From Acidobacteriaceae bacterium (GTDB lineage Bacteria > Acidobacteriota > Terriglobia > Terriglobales > Acidobacteriaceae): DNA of 58,025 nucleotides. Shown one piece after another: positions 1-9,284 of the stretch (within the stretch, counting starts at the first letter, position 1; the number at the start of each line of letters is the position of its first letter). The DNA lies in NCBI GenBank assembly GCA_025361625.1, contig JANYKL010000095.1, positions 1 to 58,025 of the forward strand, written 5' to 3'. The notes under the pieces are model-generated. The model did not search any database and was not told where the DNA came from. It worked only from the letters and a program-made list of their open reading frames with translations. Both the position numbers and the translations under genes were made by a program.

Positions 1-374
1 AACACGGCTGGCGCAAAGTTATTTACGACCACTCTCGGTGCTTCCATTTCCTGAGGTTGTTGCTTCACGACGCGATTTTCTTTAGGCACGACTAGCTTTG
101 GCGTCTGGAAAGCCGGTACTGGTGGCAGGAGTTTGGCGTGGAGCGGAAGTGGCCGCCGTTTCGGAAGCGCCTCAGGTCTTAACGGTGGGCGCGCCACGAG
201 TTCCGTGACGTGAAAATTTGGAGACACCAACATCGTGTCCGGCAAAATGATCCCGAAACAAATAAGTAGAAGAATGAGTGCGCTCACTAATCCATAGCTC
301 GTTGCAAATGTGCGCCAGTCCCATTTGTTTTCTGGCAGCAGTCCGAGTTCGAAATCGTGATCGTTCGTTGGCAT
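1..374 (-). CDS. TonB-like energy transducer, N-terminal part (runs off the window)
   Basis: Minus-strand reading frame with an ATG at 374 and a GGAG ribosome site a few bases upstream. It stays open for 124 codons to the window edge, so the C-terminus is missing. The N-terminal ~25 residues are soluble (MPTNDHDFELGLLPENK). One membrane segment follows at about residues 28-45 (YGLVSALILLLICFGIIL). Next comes a periplasmic stretch rich in Pro, Lys and Arg (RPPLRPEALPKRRPLPLH) and a motif PRVVVNNFAP. One N-terminal anchor followed by a Pro-rich linker is the layout of TonB-family proteins, which carry proton-motive energy to outer-membrane receptors. The diagnostic C-terminal TonB domain is not in view, so the family call is an inference; any single-anchor Pro-rich envelope protein would look similar. 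Confidence 0.6.
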   Translation of the reverse strand, partial: MPTNDHDFELGLLPENKWDWRTFATSYGLVSALILLLICFGIILPDTMLVSPNFHVTELVARPPLRPEALPKRRPLPLHAKLLPPVPAFQTPKLVVPKENRVVKQQPQEMEAPRVVVNNFAPAV

Positions 375-511
375 ATGACTCCAAAAGGGCACCTAAGCCA
401 GGGGAAACTCAGGTTGGAGACACAACCTTAACGGGAGAATGGGCAAGGGTAAACGTGTCGCTTGCGCCTGTCCTTTAGTAATCGGTTTGGAAGTGACCTT
501 GCGGTGGATTT

Positions 512-1912
512 TTACTTTGGTAACGTCGAGCGACGCCATCGAAAAAAGTAAAAAACGGGAATGCCCGCGAGAATTACCAGGCATCCTGCGGAGGAACTCT
601 TGATGTTGTCGGTGAAAGTGTAATAGAGGAGCACGGCGGAGACGAAAACAAATAAAGCCGGAACGACTGGATATCCCCAGACCTTATACGGACGGTTCAA
701 TGATGGCTCACGGCGACGGAAAACGAATATCGTGCTGCCCGTGATCATGTAGAAGAGCCACTCCGCAAAAATTGCGAGAGAAAAGAATTGCCGGAAATTA
801 CCGCCCAGAAGCAGCAGGGTGACAGCCAGTCCACATTGCACTGCGATGGCGACCGTCGGTGTTCGAAAGCGCGGATGCACCTCGGCAATTGCCTTAAAAA
901 AATATCCGTCCCGGGCCATGGCGAACGGAACGCGAGCCCCGCTCATGATCGAGCCATTGAGGGTGACGAGCATCGAGATTGCCATTCCTACGGAGACGAG
1001 AGCTGCACCAGCGTGTCCTAGCACGAGCGCCACGACGTCCGATGCTGGACGTTGCGAAACTGCCACGCTTGCCGCTGGGAGCACATACTGCACGGCGGCG
1101 TTCACCATAATGTAGAGCGCACCGACCGTCGCGACTCCCCAAATTAATGACAGCGGGATGTTGCGTTGTGGGTCTCGTATTTCGCCGGCCACCATGTTCA
1201 GGTCGTTCCATCCGTCGTAAGCCCAGAGCGCCGCGACCAGGGCCGCGAAGAATCCGACCATGCCGCCTTTCGCGCCCGAGTACTCAGTGGCGAAGTTTGA
1301 CCAGGTGCCTCCCTTGTAGGAGAAGCCGACGACCACGATCCCCACAATAATGACAATCTTGAGCAACGTAAACAAAAACTGAAATTCACCCGCGCGTCGG
1401 ACTCCTAAGTAGTTAAGAAGCGAAATGAGAATCGTAGCGCCCACGGCGAACATCTGCCCGTTAGTAATCGTGAGAGTGTATGAAGCAAACTGCTGAGACA
1501 GCAGGGGACGGCCAAGAAAAGAGAAAACGGAAAAAGTTTGTAGGATGCGAACCAATCCGGTCGTGATGGTTGCAATCGATGCGGGTTTGGAAATTAAGAA
1601 GGTTGTCCAGGAATAGAGAAACGCGGCGAGTGGACCATAAGCGTCGCGGACATAGACATATTCGCCCCCGGCTTGCGGCTTCATAGCGCCCAGTTCCGCG
1701 TAGGTGATTGCGCCGAAAAAAGAGAGCAGGCCCCCTGCCATCCACGCAAGATAAACGAGCCGGGCCGAGCCGACTGCCTGCATCATCTCAGCAGGAACCA
1801 GGAATATTCCGCTGCCTATGATCGTGCCAACCACGACGGCGCCAGCATGGGATAGGCCGAGGTCGCGTGCTAGCTCGGGGCGAACACGGTCGTTTTCAGT
1901 ACGCGTCGACAT
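512..1912 (-). CDS. APC-superfamily amino acid permease
   Basis: A 466-residue polytopic inner-membrane protein of the amino acid-polyamine-organocation superfamily. The first helix carries the substrate-binding signature VGTIIGSGIFLVP (about residues 28-40), followed by LSFFGAITYAELGAMKPQAGG, the conserved helix-2/3 segment of the family. About 12 hydrophobic segments are visible, as usual. It most resembles the LAT/SteT branch of neutral amino-acid exchangers (DGWNDLNMVAGEIRDPQRN in the middle), but the substrate cannot be read from sequence. It lies just downstream of the sodium:solute symporter on the same strand (37-base gap), so the two may be co-transcribed. The nearby TonB-like gene is also on the minus strand. 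Confidence 0.9.
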   Translation of the reverse strand: MSTRTENDRVRPELARDLGLSHAGAVVVGTIIGSGIFLVPAEMMQAVGSARLVYLAWMAGGLLSFFGAITYAELGAMKPQAGGEYVYVRDAYGPLAAFLYSWTTFLISKPASIATITTGLVRILQTFSVFSFLGRPLLSQQFASYTLTITNGQMFAVGATILISLLNYLGVRRAGEFQFLFTLLKIVIIVGIVVVGFSYKGGTWSNFATEYSGAKGGMVGFFAALVAALWAYDGWNDLNMVAGEIRDPQRNIPLSLIWGVATVGALYIMVNAAVQYVLPAASVAVSQRPASDVVALVLGHAGAALVSVGMAISMLVTLNGSIMSGARVPFAMARDGYFFKAIAEVHPRFRTPTVAIAVQCGLAVTLLLLGGNFRQFFSLAIFAEWLFYMITGSTIFVFRRREPSLNRPYKVWGYPVVPALFVFVSAVLLYYTFTDNIKSSSAGCLVILAGIPVFYFFRWRRSTLPK

Positions 1913-1949
1913 TCGTTGGTACGAAATTAAACTAAATTAGCGAACCTAG

Positions 1950-3440
1950 CTATTGCGGATGGCCGCATTCGGAACAGAACCGAGAGGCTGCTGTGGTGGC
2001 GCCCCAAAGAAAGCTGGCCCCGTACCCTACTAAGAAAGTAAGGCATGTTCCGATCGCGACCCACCACGTAAAGGCGACACGCGACCAATGCCAAAGGTAG
2101 AGTTCGATCGCCAAGCCGCAAAGCATCCCTACAATAGCCCCGCGCTGATTCGCACGCTTTGTGAGAACTCCTAGCAAGAACACGCCAAGCAGTGCGCCAT
2201 ACGCTACTGAAGCGATCTGGAGCCCGACCTCGATGACACGGCTTACCCGATTTAAAGCTAGCAACGCGAGCGCGAACAGAATCAATGCCCACCCAACAGT
2301 TGCCACGCGCGCCAGTCGCAGACGTTTTGGCTCGCTAATCGGCGGGCGGAACCGCACATAGAAATCCATGACTGAACTTGACGACAAGGAATTGAGCGCT
2401 GCGCTCAAATTAGACATGGCGGCAGCAAGAATTGCGGCAATGAGCAAGCCCGCAATGCCGTGGGGCATACGGCTAACGATGAAAGTGGGGTAGATTCTAT
2501 CTGCCCGCCCGAATGCCGAGGACGGAACACGGTAGTAGGCGAAAAGCATGACTCCCACAAAAAGAAATAGCGCGAATTGCAAGAGCACGACAATGGAGCT
2601 CGAGAGTAGCGCCAACATCGACTGTCGTCCATTTTTTGCCGCAAGAAGACGTTGTACGATCAGTTGATCGGTACCGTGGCTAGCGGTCCTCAGAAATGCT
2701 CCTCCGATAATGCCGGCCCAGATTGTGTAGGGTCTCGAAACCAAGGTCGAAAAATCCAGCACTTGAAATTTATGCAGACCTTCAGCGAGGTGTCGAGTTG
2801 ATTCCCAACCGCCGGGAACCAGATGCAGTATCGTGACGAGCCCGACCACAGTCCCTCCAACGTAAATGAACGTCTGAACTACGTCGGTCCAAATCACCGC
2901 GGCCAAGCCGCCTTCAAAGGTGTAAATCAGAGTGAGCAGAGTGATGATGGCGATGGACGCGACCTCACCCGTCCCTAGCGCGATCGAGACAACGATTGAT
3001 ACGGCGTAGACTCGAACTCCTTCCGCCGCCGCGCGCGTCAATAAGAAAAGGCCTGCGGTCACAGTTCGCAGTTCCGGCCCGAAGCGGCGCTCGATTAACT
3101 CGTAGGCAGTGTATAGCTCTCCGCGAAAATACTGTGGAAGCAGAATGAAACTTATGACTACCGAACCAATGACGTAGCCGAATACGAGTTGAAGAAATGT
3201 CAGGTTCGAGTCGTAGGCCAAGCCAGGAATGCTGATAATCGTGAGGGTGCTGGTCTCGGCGGCCACGATGGACAGGCCAATTGCCCACCAGGGGATATTG
3301 CGGTCGGCGAGAAAGTAATCGCGCATCGTCCGCTGCCGCTTGCGAAAGCGCAGGCCGAAAAGCGTAATGCCGACGAGATAGGCCGCGATAATGAGCAGGT
3401 CGAGTTTGTTCAATCCCAAGCGTGACCCTCGCGACGGCAC
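1950..3440 (-). CDS. Sodium:solute symporter (SSS family)
   Basis: A 496-residue membrane protein with about 13 hydrophobic segments and the SSS N-terminal pattern: LDLLIIAAYLVGITLFG, then TMRDYFLADRNIPWWAIG and ISIPGLAYDSNLTFLQLVFG. These transporters import sugars, amino acids, sialic acid or other organic solutes with Na+. The gene is divergent from a BadF/N-acetylglucosamine-type kinase whose start is at about 3702, which suggests (inference) uptake of an amino sugar that the kinase then phosphorylates. The C-terminus ends in an unusual cytoplasmic CSECGHPQ, like half of a zinc ribbon. The start is at 3440; no strong ribosome site was seen. Confidence 0.88.
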   Translation of the reverse strand: MPSRGSRLGLNKLDLLIIAAYLVGITLFGLRFRKRQRTMRDYFLADRNIPWWAIGLSIVAAETSTLTIISIPGLAYDSNLTFLQLVFGYVIGSVVISFILLPQYFRGELYTAYELIERRFGPELRTVTAGLFLLTRAAAEGVRVYAVSIVVSIALGTGEVASIAIITLLTLIYTFEGGLAAVIWTDVVQTFIYVGGTVVGLVTILHLVPGGWESTRHLAEGLHKFQVLDFSTLVSRPYTIWAGIIGGAFLRTASHGTDQLIVQRLLAAKNGRQSMLALLSSSIVVLLQFALFLFVGVMLFAYYRVPSSAFGRADRIYPTFIVSRMPHGIAGLLIAAILAAAMSNLSAALNSLSSSSVMDFYVRFRPPISEPKRLRLARVATVGWALILFALALLALNRVSRVIEVGLQIASVAYGALLGVFLLGVLTKRANQRGAIVGMLCGLAIELYLWHWSRVAFTWWVAIGTCLTFLVGYGASFLWGATTAASRFCSECGHPQ

Positions 3441-3610
3441 GAAACCGAAGTTAGAGTGCGCACAGCATAAATGAGGTTCATTGTAACAAGCATGGTTCTG
3501 GCAACACGGCAGACATATCGTTATGCTTGTCTTAAGCAGTCATGGAAACATTCGAAGAAATCATCACGACGAACCCATGAGAAACTGATTGGTCGCCTCG
3601 AATTATTCGA

Positions 3611-3674
3611 ACTGCCGGGGGACCGCATGGAGCATCGTCTACGGGAGCGTTAAGCTCCATGGATTTCCGGCAGT
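3611..3674. repeat. Nested inverted repeats before the kinase gene
   Basis: Two nested perfect 8-base inverted pairs: ACTGCCGG (3611-3618) with CCGGCAGT (3667-3674), and inside it CATGGAGC (3626-3633) with GCTCCATG (3654-3661). Together they can fold a 64-base RNA with two stem segments, ending about 28 bases before the proposed kinase start. The divergent gap 3441-3701 holds no convincing reading frame. It could be a leader structure or an operator pair; the function is unknown. Confidence 0.45.
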
Positions 3675-3701
3675 CACCAATATAGTCGGGGAGAAATAGC
3701 A

Positions 3702-4649
3702 CTGGCATATTTTTTAGGAATCGACGGCGGCGGCACAAAGACCCGGTTTGCTTTAGCCGACGAGACCAGGGTTCTTGCCCGCGCAGTTTACGCCGGCAGT
3801 AACGTCATTCGGCTCGGCGAAGCGCACGCGAAAGATGTGCTGCGCGACGGAGTCAAGCGAATCACCACAGCGGCCAGGATTTCACCGTCCCAGATTCTGG
3901 CAACCTGCATAGGAGCAGCCGGCGCTGCTCGAACCGACGTGGCCGTGAAAATAAGCGCTATTCTTGCGGACTTGTCTCTCAGAAACGTCGAGGTTGTCGG
4001 TGACACTCTGATAGCTTTGGAAGCCGCATTTTGCAGCGGGCCTGGCGTCATAGCGATATCGGGCACGGGGTCAATCGTCTATGGCCGCGACGCGTTGGGA
4101 CACACAGCACGTGCAGGCGGCTGGGGCTTCGCTGTGTCGGACGAGGGATCGGGTCATTGGATTGGGAAAAAGGCGATTTCAGCAATATTGAGTGCTCATG
4201 ACGAAGACCGGCACACCCTGCTGTCTAATTTAATTTTCAAGAGTTGGCACCTTCGTTCCGTCGATGACCTCGTCCAAGAAGCGAACTCAACCCCTCAGCC
4301 GGATTTTCCCCGAGTATTCCCGCTCGTACTTCGTGCAGCGGAGCAAGGTGACGAGGTAGCAGAAGATTTACTTCGCGAGGCTGGAGTGAAATTAGCAGCG
4401 CTGGTGGCAACCGTACTACGCAGATTGGATCCGCAAAGTGCAGCGGACCAAAACATTGCCGCGGAGAGAAAGGCGTCGTTGCCGGTTGCGACAACGGGCA
4501 GCGTATTCCGGCAGTCTTCGCGAGTTCGCGAAACCTTTAAGGCCTCTCTGCGAGCGACATTTCCAGGTATTGTGGTTCACCGGGAAATCGCGGAGCCAAT
4601 CAATGGGGCGTTGTCGCGAGCGCGAGCGTATGCGTCCGCGTCACGATGA
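3702..4649 (+). CDS. BadF/BadG/BcrA/BcrD-type ATPase, N-acetylglucosamine kinase-like
   Basis: About 315 residues of the ASKHA fold. The phosphate-1 loop GIDGGGTKTRFALAD sits at residues 6-20. The adenosine/phosphate-2 region shows ISGTGSIVYG, followed by GGWGFAVSDEGSGHWIG, which is typical of N-acetylglucosamine/glucosamine kinases of the BadF family. It probably phosphorylates an amino sugar in the cytoplasm with ATP. The first in-frame ATG (3837) would remove the essential phosphate-1 loop, so translation must begin upstream. No ATG, GTG or TTG exists between the TAA at 3651 and the motif. A CTG at 3702, 9 bases after a GGGGAG ribosome site, gives the expected MAYFLGIDGGG start. The divergent SSS symporter may supply its substrate. 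Confidence 0.82.
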   Translation: MAYFLGIDGGGTKTRFALADETRVLARAVYAGSNVIRLGEAHAKDVLRDGVKRITTAARISPSQILATCIGAAGAARTDVAVKISAILADLSLRNVEVVGDTLIALEAAFCSGPGVIAISGTGSIVYGRDALGHTARAGGWGFAVSDEGSGHWIGKKAISAILSAHDEDRHTLLSNLIFKSWHLRSVDDLVQEANSTPQPDFPRVFPLVLRAAEQGDEVAEDLLREAGVKLAALVATVLRRLDPQSAADQNIAAERKASLPVATTGSVFRQSSRVRETFKASLRATFPGIVVHREIAEPINGALSRARAYASASR

Positions 4650-4706
4650 TGATTTGGGAATCCGCATGATTGTTGCCGTAGACACCTACGCCTTCAACTT
4701 CTAAGC

Positions 4707-5501
4707 ATGGCCGATAAAGAAAAATTCGACCGTCCTGTCGAAGCGAACTCCGAGCTGACTGAAGATTCAGCTCTGGCGCTTTTGAGCGCTCCAGATGTTA
4801 CGCCCGAGACCTGCGAACGGCTGGCCAAAAACGGCAGCTTGCTCAAGAGCCGCAAAGTGAAAGTCGCGCTGGTATGCCACCGACGTACACCGAGACACGT
4901 ATCGGTACCCGTCGCTCGTCAGCTATACACATTCGATTTGATGAAGGTTGCGCTCTCGCCTACTGTGGTCTCAGATATCAAAGTCGCAATCGACGACATT
5001 TTGATTGCGCGATTAAAAACCCTCACTATAGGAGAACGCTTGACCCTGGCGCGGAGAGCCACGGGGCGTGTCGCTGCCGCCCTTTTGGTGGAGAGCGAGC
5101 TATCGACTGCCAGAGCGGACGTTAGCACCGACGATGCCGCCGCCCTCGGGCGTGAAAAGCCCGATAAAAAGCGGAAATTCAATTTCTTTCCGAAGGATGC
5201 TCGTGTGATGCAGGCCGCGCTTGAGAATCCTCGCCTGACGGAGGCGCTGCTGATTAAGGCGATCCTATCGCCGCGAACGGGTTTCACCCTCATCGATGTG
5301 GTAGCACGCCACGCGAAATGGTCAAAACGTCGAGAAGTTCGCGTTGCTCTTCTGCGTACCGAATATTTGCCGCTCGCGAAGGCGCTCGAATATAGCCGAG
5401 AAGTTCCAACAGGCGCACTACTAGAGTTGTTAGGCAGTTCGCGTTTACCAGAGCCGGTTAAGATCCTGCTATGTAAGGGGAGTAAAAGCTACCCAACTTA
5501 A
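4707..5501 (+). CDS. Helical-repeat protein of unknown function
   Basis: A 264-residue, mainly alpha-helical protein with repeated ~25-30 residue units such as ALALLSAPDVTPETCERLA, VKVALVCHRRTPRHV, LMKVALSPTVVSDIKVAI and MQAALENPRLTEALLIKAIL. The pattern resembles HEAT- or leucine-rich-variant-type solenoids, which bind proteins. A charged hinge (REKPDKKRKFNFFPKD) divides the N- and C-terminal repeat blocks. There is no signal peptide or membrane segment, so it is probably cytosolic. It follows the kinase by 57 bases on the same strand and may share its transcript. I do not recognise a named family; the coding call is based on length, start and consistent composition. Confidence 0.7.
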   Translation: MADKEKFDRPVEANSELTEDSALALLSAPDVTPETCERLAKNGSLLKSRKVKVALVCHRRTPRHVSVPVARQLYTFDLMKVALSPTVVSDIKVAIDDILIARLKTLTIGERLTLARRATGRVAAALLVESELSTARADVSTDDAAALGREKPDKKRKFNFFPKDARVMQAALENPRLTEALLIKAILSPRTGFTLIDVVARHAKWSKRREVRVALLRTEYLPLAKALEYSREVPTGALLELLGSSRLPEPVKILLCKGSKSYPT

Positions 5502-5609
5502 TGGCAAGACCGAGAATTTGGGGGGGCGGATACCGGGCGCTCCCAAAACTTATGCTTTCAGTTCTTTTCACGGTGGGCTGAATAAAGAAAACTTACAAGG
5601 AGGTAACAA

Positions 5610-6101
5610 ATGTCTACCAATAAATTTCTGGCTGTGATTGTATTTACGTTTTGTTTCGCTTTGTCCTCGGGGGCAACGAAGCAAAAGCCGCTCAAGGGCG
5701 AGGAGCTCCTGCGCAGCCTTGAAGCCGACTTTGCCGCCGATGTAGCGCAACACGGCCATGATGCATTCATCTCTCATTTTGCGGACGATGGCGTTGAAGT
5801 AGTAGACGGCGGAGACTTCAATGATAAAGACGCGATGAGGAAGGAGCCTCCGTGGTCAGACGGCACTACGCTCACGTGGACTCCGATTAAAGCAGAAATG
5901 GCCAGCTCGGGTGATCTGGGTTATACCTACGGCCACTACATCTACACAGCCAAGAATAAGGCTGGCAAACTTACGACAAGTTACGGCAAGTACACATCCA
6001 TCTGGAAAAAGCAAAAGGACGGCCAATGGAAAGTGGTCGTGGACATGGGTAATTCGAGCCCCGATCCCAAGGATAGTAAAGATCCAAAGACAACAAACTG
6101 A
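5610..6101 (+). CDS. Secreted NTF2-like (DUF4440/SnoaL-type) protein
   Basis: 163 residues with a signal peptide (KFLAVIVFTFCFALSSGA, residues 5-22) and an NTF2-like cone fold. The features are an N-terminal helix (GEELLRSLEADFAADVAQHG), then FISHFADDGVEVVDGG, and a beta-sheet half ending in YTSIWKKQKDGQWKVVVD, the usual W-K-x-x-x-G-x-W-K-V hallmark of DUF4440 proteins. A near-perfect ribosome site, AAGGAGG, lies 6-7 bases before the ATG. DUF4440 proteins have no single known reaction; this one is probably periplasmic. A second secreted member of the fold is encoded at 15443-15898. Confidence 0.8.
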   Translation: MSTNKFLAVIVFTFCFALSSGATKQKPLKGEELLRSLEADFAADVAQHGHDAFISHFADDGVEVVDGGDFNDKDAMRKEPPWSDGTTLTWTPIKAEMASSGDLGYTYGHYIYTAKNKAGKLTTSYGKYTSIWKKQKDGQWKVVVDMGNSSPDPKDSKDPKTTN

Positions 6102-6131
6102 GAATGGGATCCCATCACTGAGACGAAAGTT

Positions 6132-7012
6132 TTACCCTGACGACTTATCTCGAATCGCACTCATCAGGCTCGAAGTAACCGGCGTATCAATCGCGAAGCG
6201 TTCGCCGCCTCGCACGATCGGGCCGCCGATAGCATCTAGCTCTAACTGGCGTCTCGCGATGACGTCCTTTTGCATGGAACTACGCATTGTGGGCGGCACC
6301 CCCTCAAAGAAAGCCAGAGTCTGGTCAGGGCAGGTCTTTGCGCCGCTTGCCTGGGCCACCGCGCACGCCTCCGCCACAGCAAACTTTAATTTTTGACTCC
6401 ACTCGGCGTCAGCAAGAATCTCGCCCACGCTTTTGCCGGATGCTGATGTCAAAAGAGCGAGTGGAGCAAGAAAGCAAAGTTTATTCCACAATAGAGTTTG
6501 TTCGTTCTGAATAAATTGACAATTAAACCCAATCCTGCCGAGCGTCTCCGTTAAACTTCTCAGCAACGGCTTCGCGCTCTCGGTGAGATACAGACGGATG
6601 AACGGCGATCGCTGAATAAACTTCCCCGGCCCGCACGTTCGGCTTCAACGGCTATGGTCGCGGGTAGAACGTGAACCGGTCCGAACTTTTCTCGCAAAAC
6701 GGCAACATGGTCGGTCCCGTTAAGCAATGGAATGATGTAGCGAGGCGGGTGCTTGATCACTTCCAGAGCCGAGGGTAGTTGGTAAGTTTTCGTTGCGATC
6801 CACAAGATATCAGCCGGCTCTTCTAAACTTGTAATGGGGTGAGCAGGTGCCGTGATCGAGTCTTGTGCGGGTGGGCGTTGCAATGATAACTCCGCCGGAA
6901 GGCTTGCTAACGTTTCAGGCCGGATAATGACCATAACGTCTTCGCCGATCGACGAAAGTGCGGTCGCCATTAGACCACCAATGGCTCCAACTCCTAAAAT
7001 CACATGTTTCAT
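6132..7012 (-). pseudogene. Frameshifted ketopantoate reductase (PanE/ApbA family)
   Basis: Two overlapping minus-strand frames together make one PanE-like protein of about 293 residues. The N-terminal part (7012 down to about 6630) has the NAD(P)-binding motif VILGVGAIGGLMATAL and PLLNGTDHVAVLREKFG. The C-terminal part (about 6630 to 6132) carries the helical domain with NKLCFLAPLALLTS and the conserved E-x-x and S-S-M-Q-x-D region (TMRSSMQKDVIARRQLELD). Reading across a one-base shift near 6629-6637 (run of C and G) restores EAERAG-PGKFIQRSPFIRLYL, so a single-base deletion explains the break. Start is the ATG at 7012 with GGGAG upstream. The intact family reduces ketopantoate to pantoate with NADPH. 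It is a true pseudogene or a sequencing/assembly error. Confidence 0.8.
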
Positions 7013-7144
7013 TCCCAACTCCCGCGATTTAATGCTTTGAAGTTTTGACGCCGCCTGGTTAGCACTGACTTGCTTTACGCTGTGGCCAAAAGTCTGTCAC
7101 ACTGACCATCAAGCTTCCTCGCTATTGCTAGCTAATCACTATAT

Positions 7145-9178
7145 ATGGGAAAAATTCACATTCTCCCTGAAAGAGTCGCCAATCAGATCGCCGCTGGCGA
7201 AGTTGTAGAGCGACCCGCGTCGGTGGTGAAAGAGCTTCTTGAGAACTCGCTGGACGCGGGAGCAACGCGGATTCGAATTGTGATTGAGGCGGGCGGAAAA
7301 AAGCTAATACAGATCACCGATAACGGCTGCGGGATGGTGCGTGACGATGCCATGCTTGCCTTCGAGCGGCACGCCACTTCGAAAATCAAAGATACAGACG
7401 ACTTGCTCAGAATCGGAACCTTGGGCTTCAGAGGAGAAGCGTTGCCTTCGATTGCCTCGGTCGCTCGTTTTCAGCTCGAGACGCGAGCGCAAGAGGAAGA
7501 AGCCGGTACCCTCCTCGAAATCAACGGCGGAAAGATGATTCGGGTGGAAGAGGCCGGATTGCCGTTGGGTACGTCGATTACAATCCGCGATCTCTTCTTC
7601 AACGTCCCGGCCAGAAAGAAATTTCTGCGTGCGGAATCGACTGAACTTTCGCACATCGCATCATTGGTTACCCACTACGCGCTCGCTCACCCTGACAAAC
7701 ATTTTGAATTGCACTCTTCTTCCAATGCCTTGCTGGTCGCTCCTCCGGTTGCGAATCATCGAGAGCGTGTCTACCAGGTCTTTGGGCAGGAGACGGTTGA
7801 CCAATTGATTCCGTTAGCCGCAGAGCAGCCGCTGCAACATGTGGGCTTGCCGAAACCTCCTCCATGGAAAATGGCGGAATCCTTCGAACACGCCAAGGCG
7901 GAGGCCGCTAGAATGGATTCTGGATCTGAACAGCAGCCGGATGATTTCGGCGATGTTCGCTTGCACGGCTTCGTTTCGAAGCCGGAGATCCAAAAGCTAA
8001 ATCGCAATTCAATTTTCATTTTTGTTAATGGACGGTTGATTCGCGACCGCCTTATCCAACATGCGATCACCGAGGCTTATCGAAATATATTGCCTCCAGC
8101 TGTTTATCCCGTGGTGCTGCTTTTTATCGAAATGCCGAACGCCGAAGTGGATGTTAATGTTCATCCCTCAAAGACAGAGGTTAGGTTCCGGCAACAAACA
8201 GTTATTCATGATTTTGTTCGCGAATCAGTACGTGCGGCGCTGATGAAAGCACGCCCGGTGCCGCAATTCCTCTCGGAAATCCGAGCCCAGGCAACCTCGG
8301 TCGCGGGTTTGAGCAGCCCCGGTCCGCGAACGTTTGCACTCGATGAGGGCGCCGACGAACAATCCGCTAGCGGAATCCCTGTGGGGTCAGGTCGATTTGC
8401 CTTGCAGTCGCAGACGATTCCGGCGGCAACGGCGCACTTTGGCTTCGAAGAAGCCATCGCCGTCGAGGCCAACGCCGCTCGCTCGCTGGCGCGAGATCCT
8501 TGCAACCCGATTTCAGAAATTGACAACCAACTGATCCCGGATCACGGTTGCGCGCCACCTATTACTCATGAGACGCAAGCCCCTCCAACCCTGGAGTCGC
8601 TCAACACCTTGCGCCCGCTCGGCCAGATACGAAATTCATTCATCCTCGCAGTTAACGAAGACGGCCTATGGATTATCGACCAGCACGTTGCCCATGAACG
8701 AGTCCTCTTCGAGCGCGTGCTCATGCAGCGGTCCAAACAACAAGTGGAAAGCCAGCGCCTGCTGCTCCCTCTGATCATCGAATTGACTCCTGCGCAGCAC
8801 GCTATCTTCAGCGAGATTGCGGAGGAATTGTCGCGCAATGGCTTTGAAGCTGAACCCTTCGGAGCGCGCAGTGTAGCGGTAAAGCTCGCTCCCGCCGGAG
8901 TTGACGCCGCACAAATCGAGCACATGATGAACGAGATCTTTGAGCAGTTGATGCGCGAAGATCAGGCCATTAACATGGATGCAATTCGCACCCGGATCGC
9001 GGCTTCGATCGCATGTCATGCCGCAATCAAAGTGAATATGCCGCTTGCACAAAACAAAATGGAGTGGTTGCTGGCGGAACTGGCGAAGACTGAGCATCCG
9101 ATGACGTGCCCGCACGGCAGACCAGTGGTGCTGCGGTATTCCATGCAGGATATTCAGAAGGCTTTTAAGAGAATTTAG
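7145..9178 (+). CDS. mutL: DNA mismatch repair protein MutL
   Basis: 677 residues. The N-terminal GHKL ATPase has all its motifs: ELLENSLDAGAT, DNGCGM, RHATSKI and GFRGEALPSIASV. The transducer domain follows, with VNVHPSKTEVRF. After a variable linker (about 370-480) the C-terminal dimerisation/endonuclease domain carries DQHVAHERVLFE (residues 512-523), matching the DQHA-x2-E-x4-E metal site, and CPHGRP (655-660). This should therefore be a nicking MutL, as in bacteria without MutH, and not the E. coli type. It couples MutS mismatch recognition to strand incision. It is divergent from the broken PanE gene and followed 106 bases later by a winged-helix protein. Confidence 0.97.
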   Translation: MGKIHILPERVANQIAAGEVVERPASVVKELLENSLDAGATRIRIVIEAGGKKLIQITDNGCGMVRDDAMLAFERHATSKIKDTDDLLRIGTLGFRGEALPSIASVARFQLETRAQEEEAGTLLEINGGKMIRVEEAGLPLGTSITIRDLFFNVPARKKFLRAESTELSHIASLVTHYALAHPDKHFELHSSSNALLVAPPVANHRERVYQVFGQETVDQLIPLAAEQPLQHVGLPKPPPWKMAESFEHAKAEAARMDSGSEQQPDDFGDVRLHGFVSKPEIQKLNRNSIFIFVNGRLIRDRLIQHAITEAYRNILPPAVYPVVLLFIEMPNAEVDVNVHPSKTEVRFRQQTVIHDFVRESVRAALMKARPVPQFLSEIRAQATSVAGLSSPGPRTFALDEGADEQSASGIPVGSGRFALQSQTIPAATAHFGFEEAIAVEANAARSLARDPCNPISEIDNQLIPDHGCAPPITHETQAPPTLESLNTLRPLGQIRNSFILAVNEDGLWIIDQHVAHERVLFERVLMQRSKQQVESQRLLLPLIIELTPAQHAIFSEIAEELSRNGFEAEPFGARSVAVKLAPAGVDAAQIEHMMNEIFEQLMREDQAINMDAIRTRIAASIACHAAIKVNMPLAQNKMEWLLAELAKTEHPMTCPHGRPVVLRYSMQDIQKAFKRI

Positions 9179-9284
9179 AGGTCGATGTAATTCTCAAGTC
9201 TCAACTCCGAAGCAACTAATTAGGCCGCTTACCTTAATGAGCACGGCTGACGGCCGATGACTCATCTATGATCTAATCGAAATC

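Noticed and set aside
5517-5547. TTTGGG...CCCAAA inverted repeat after the helical-repeat gene
   Set aside because: Only 6 bp with a long G-rich loop and no U-tract, so it is not a credible terminator.
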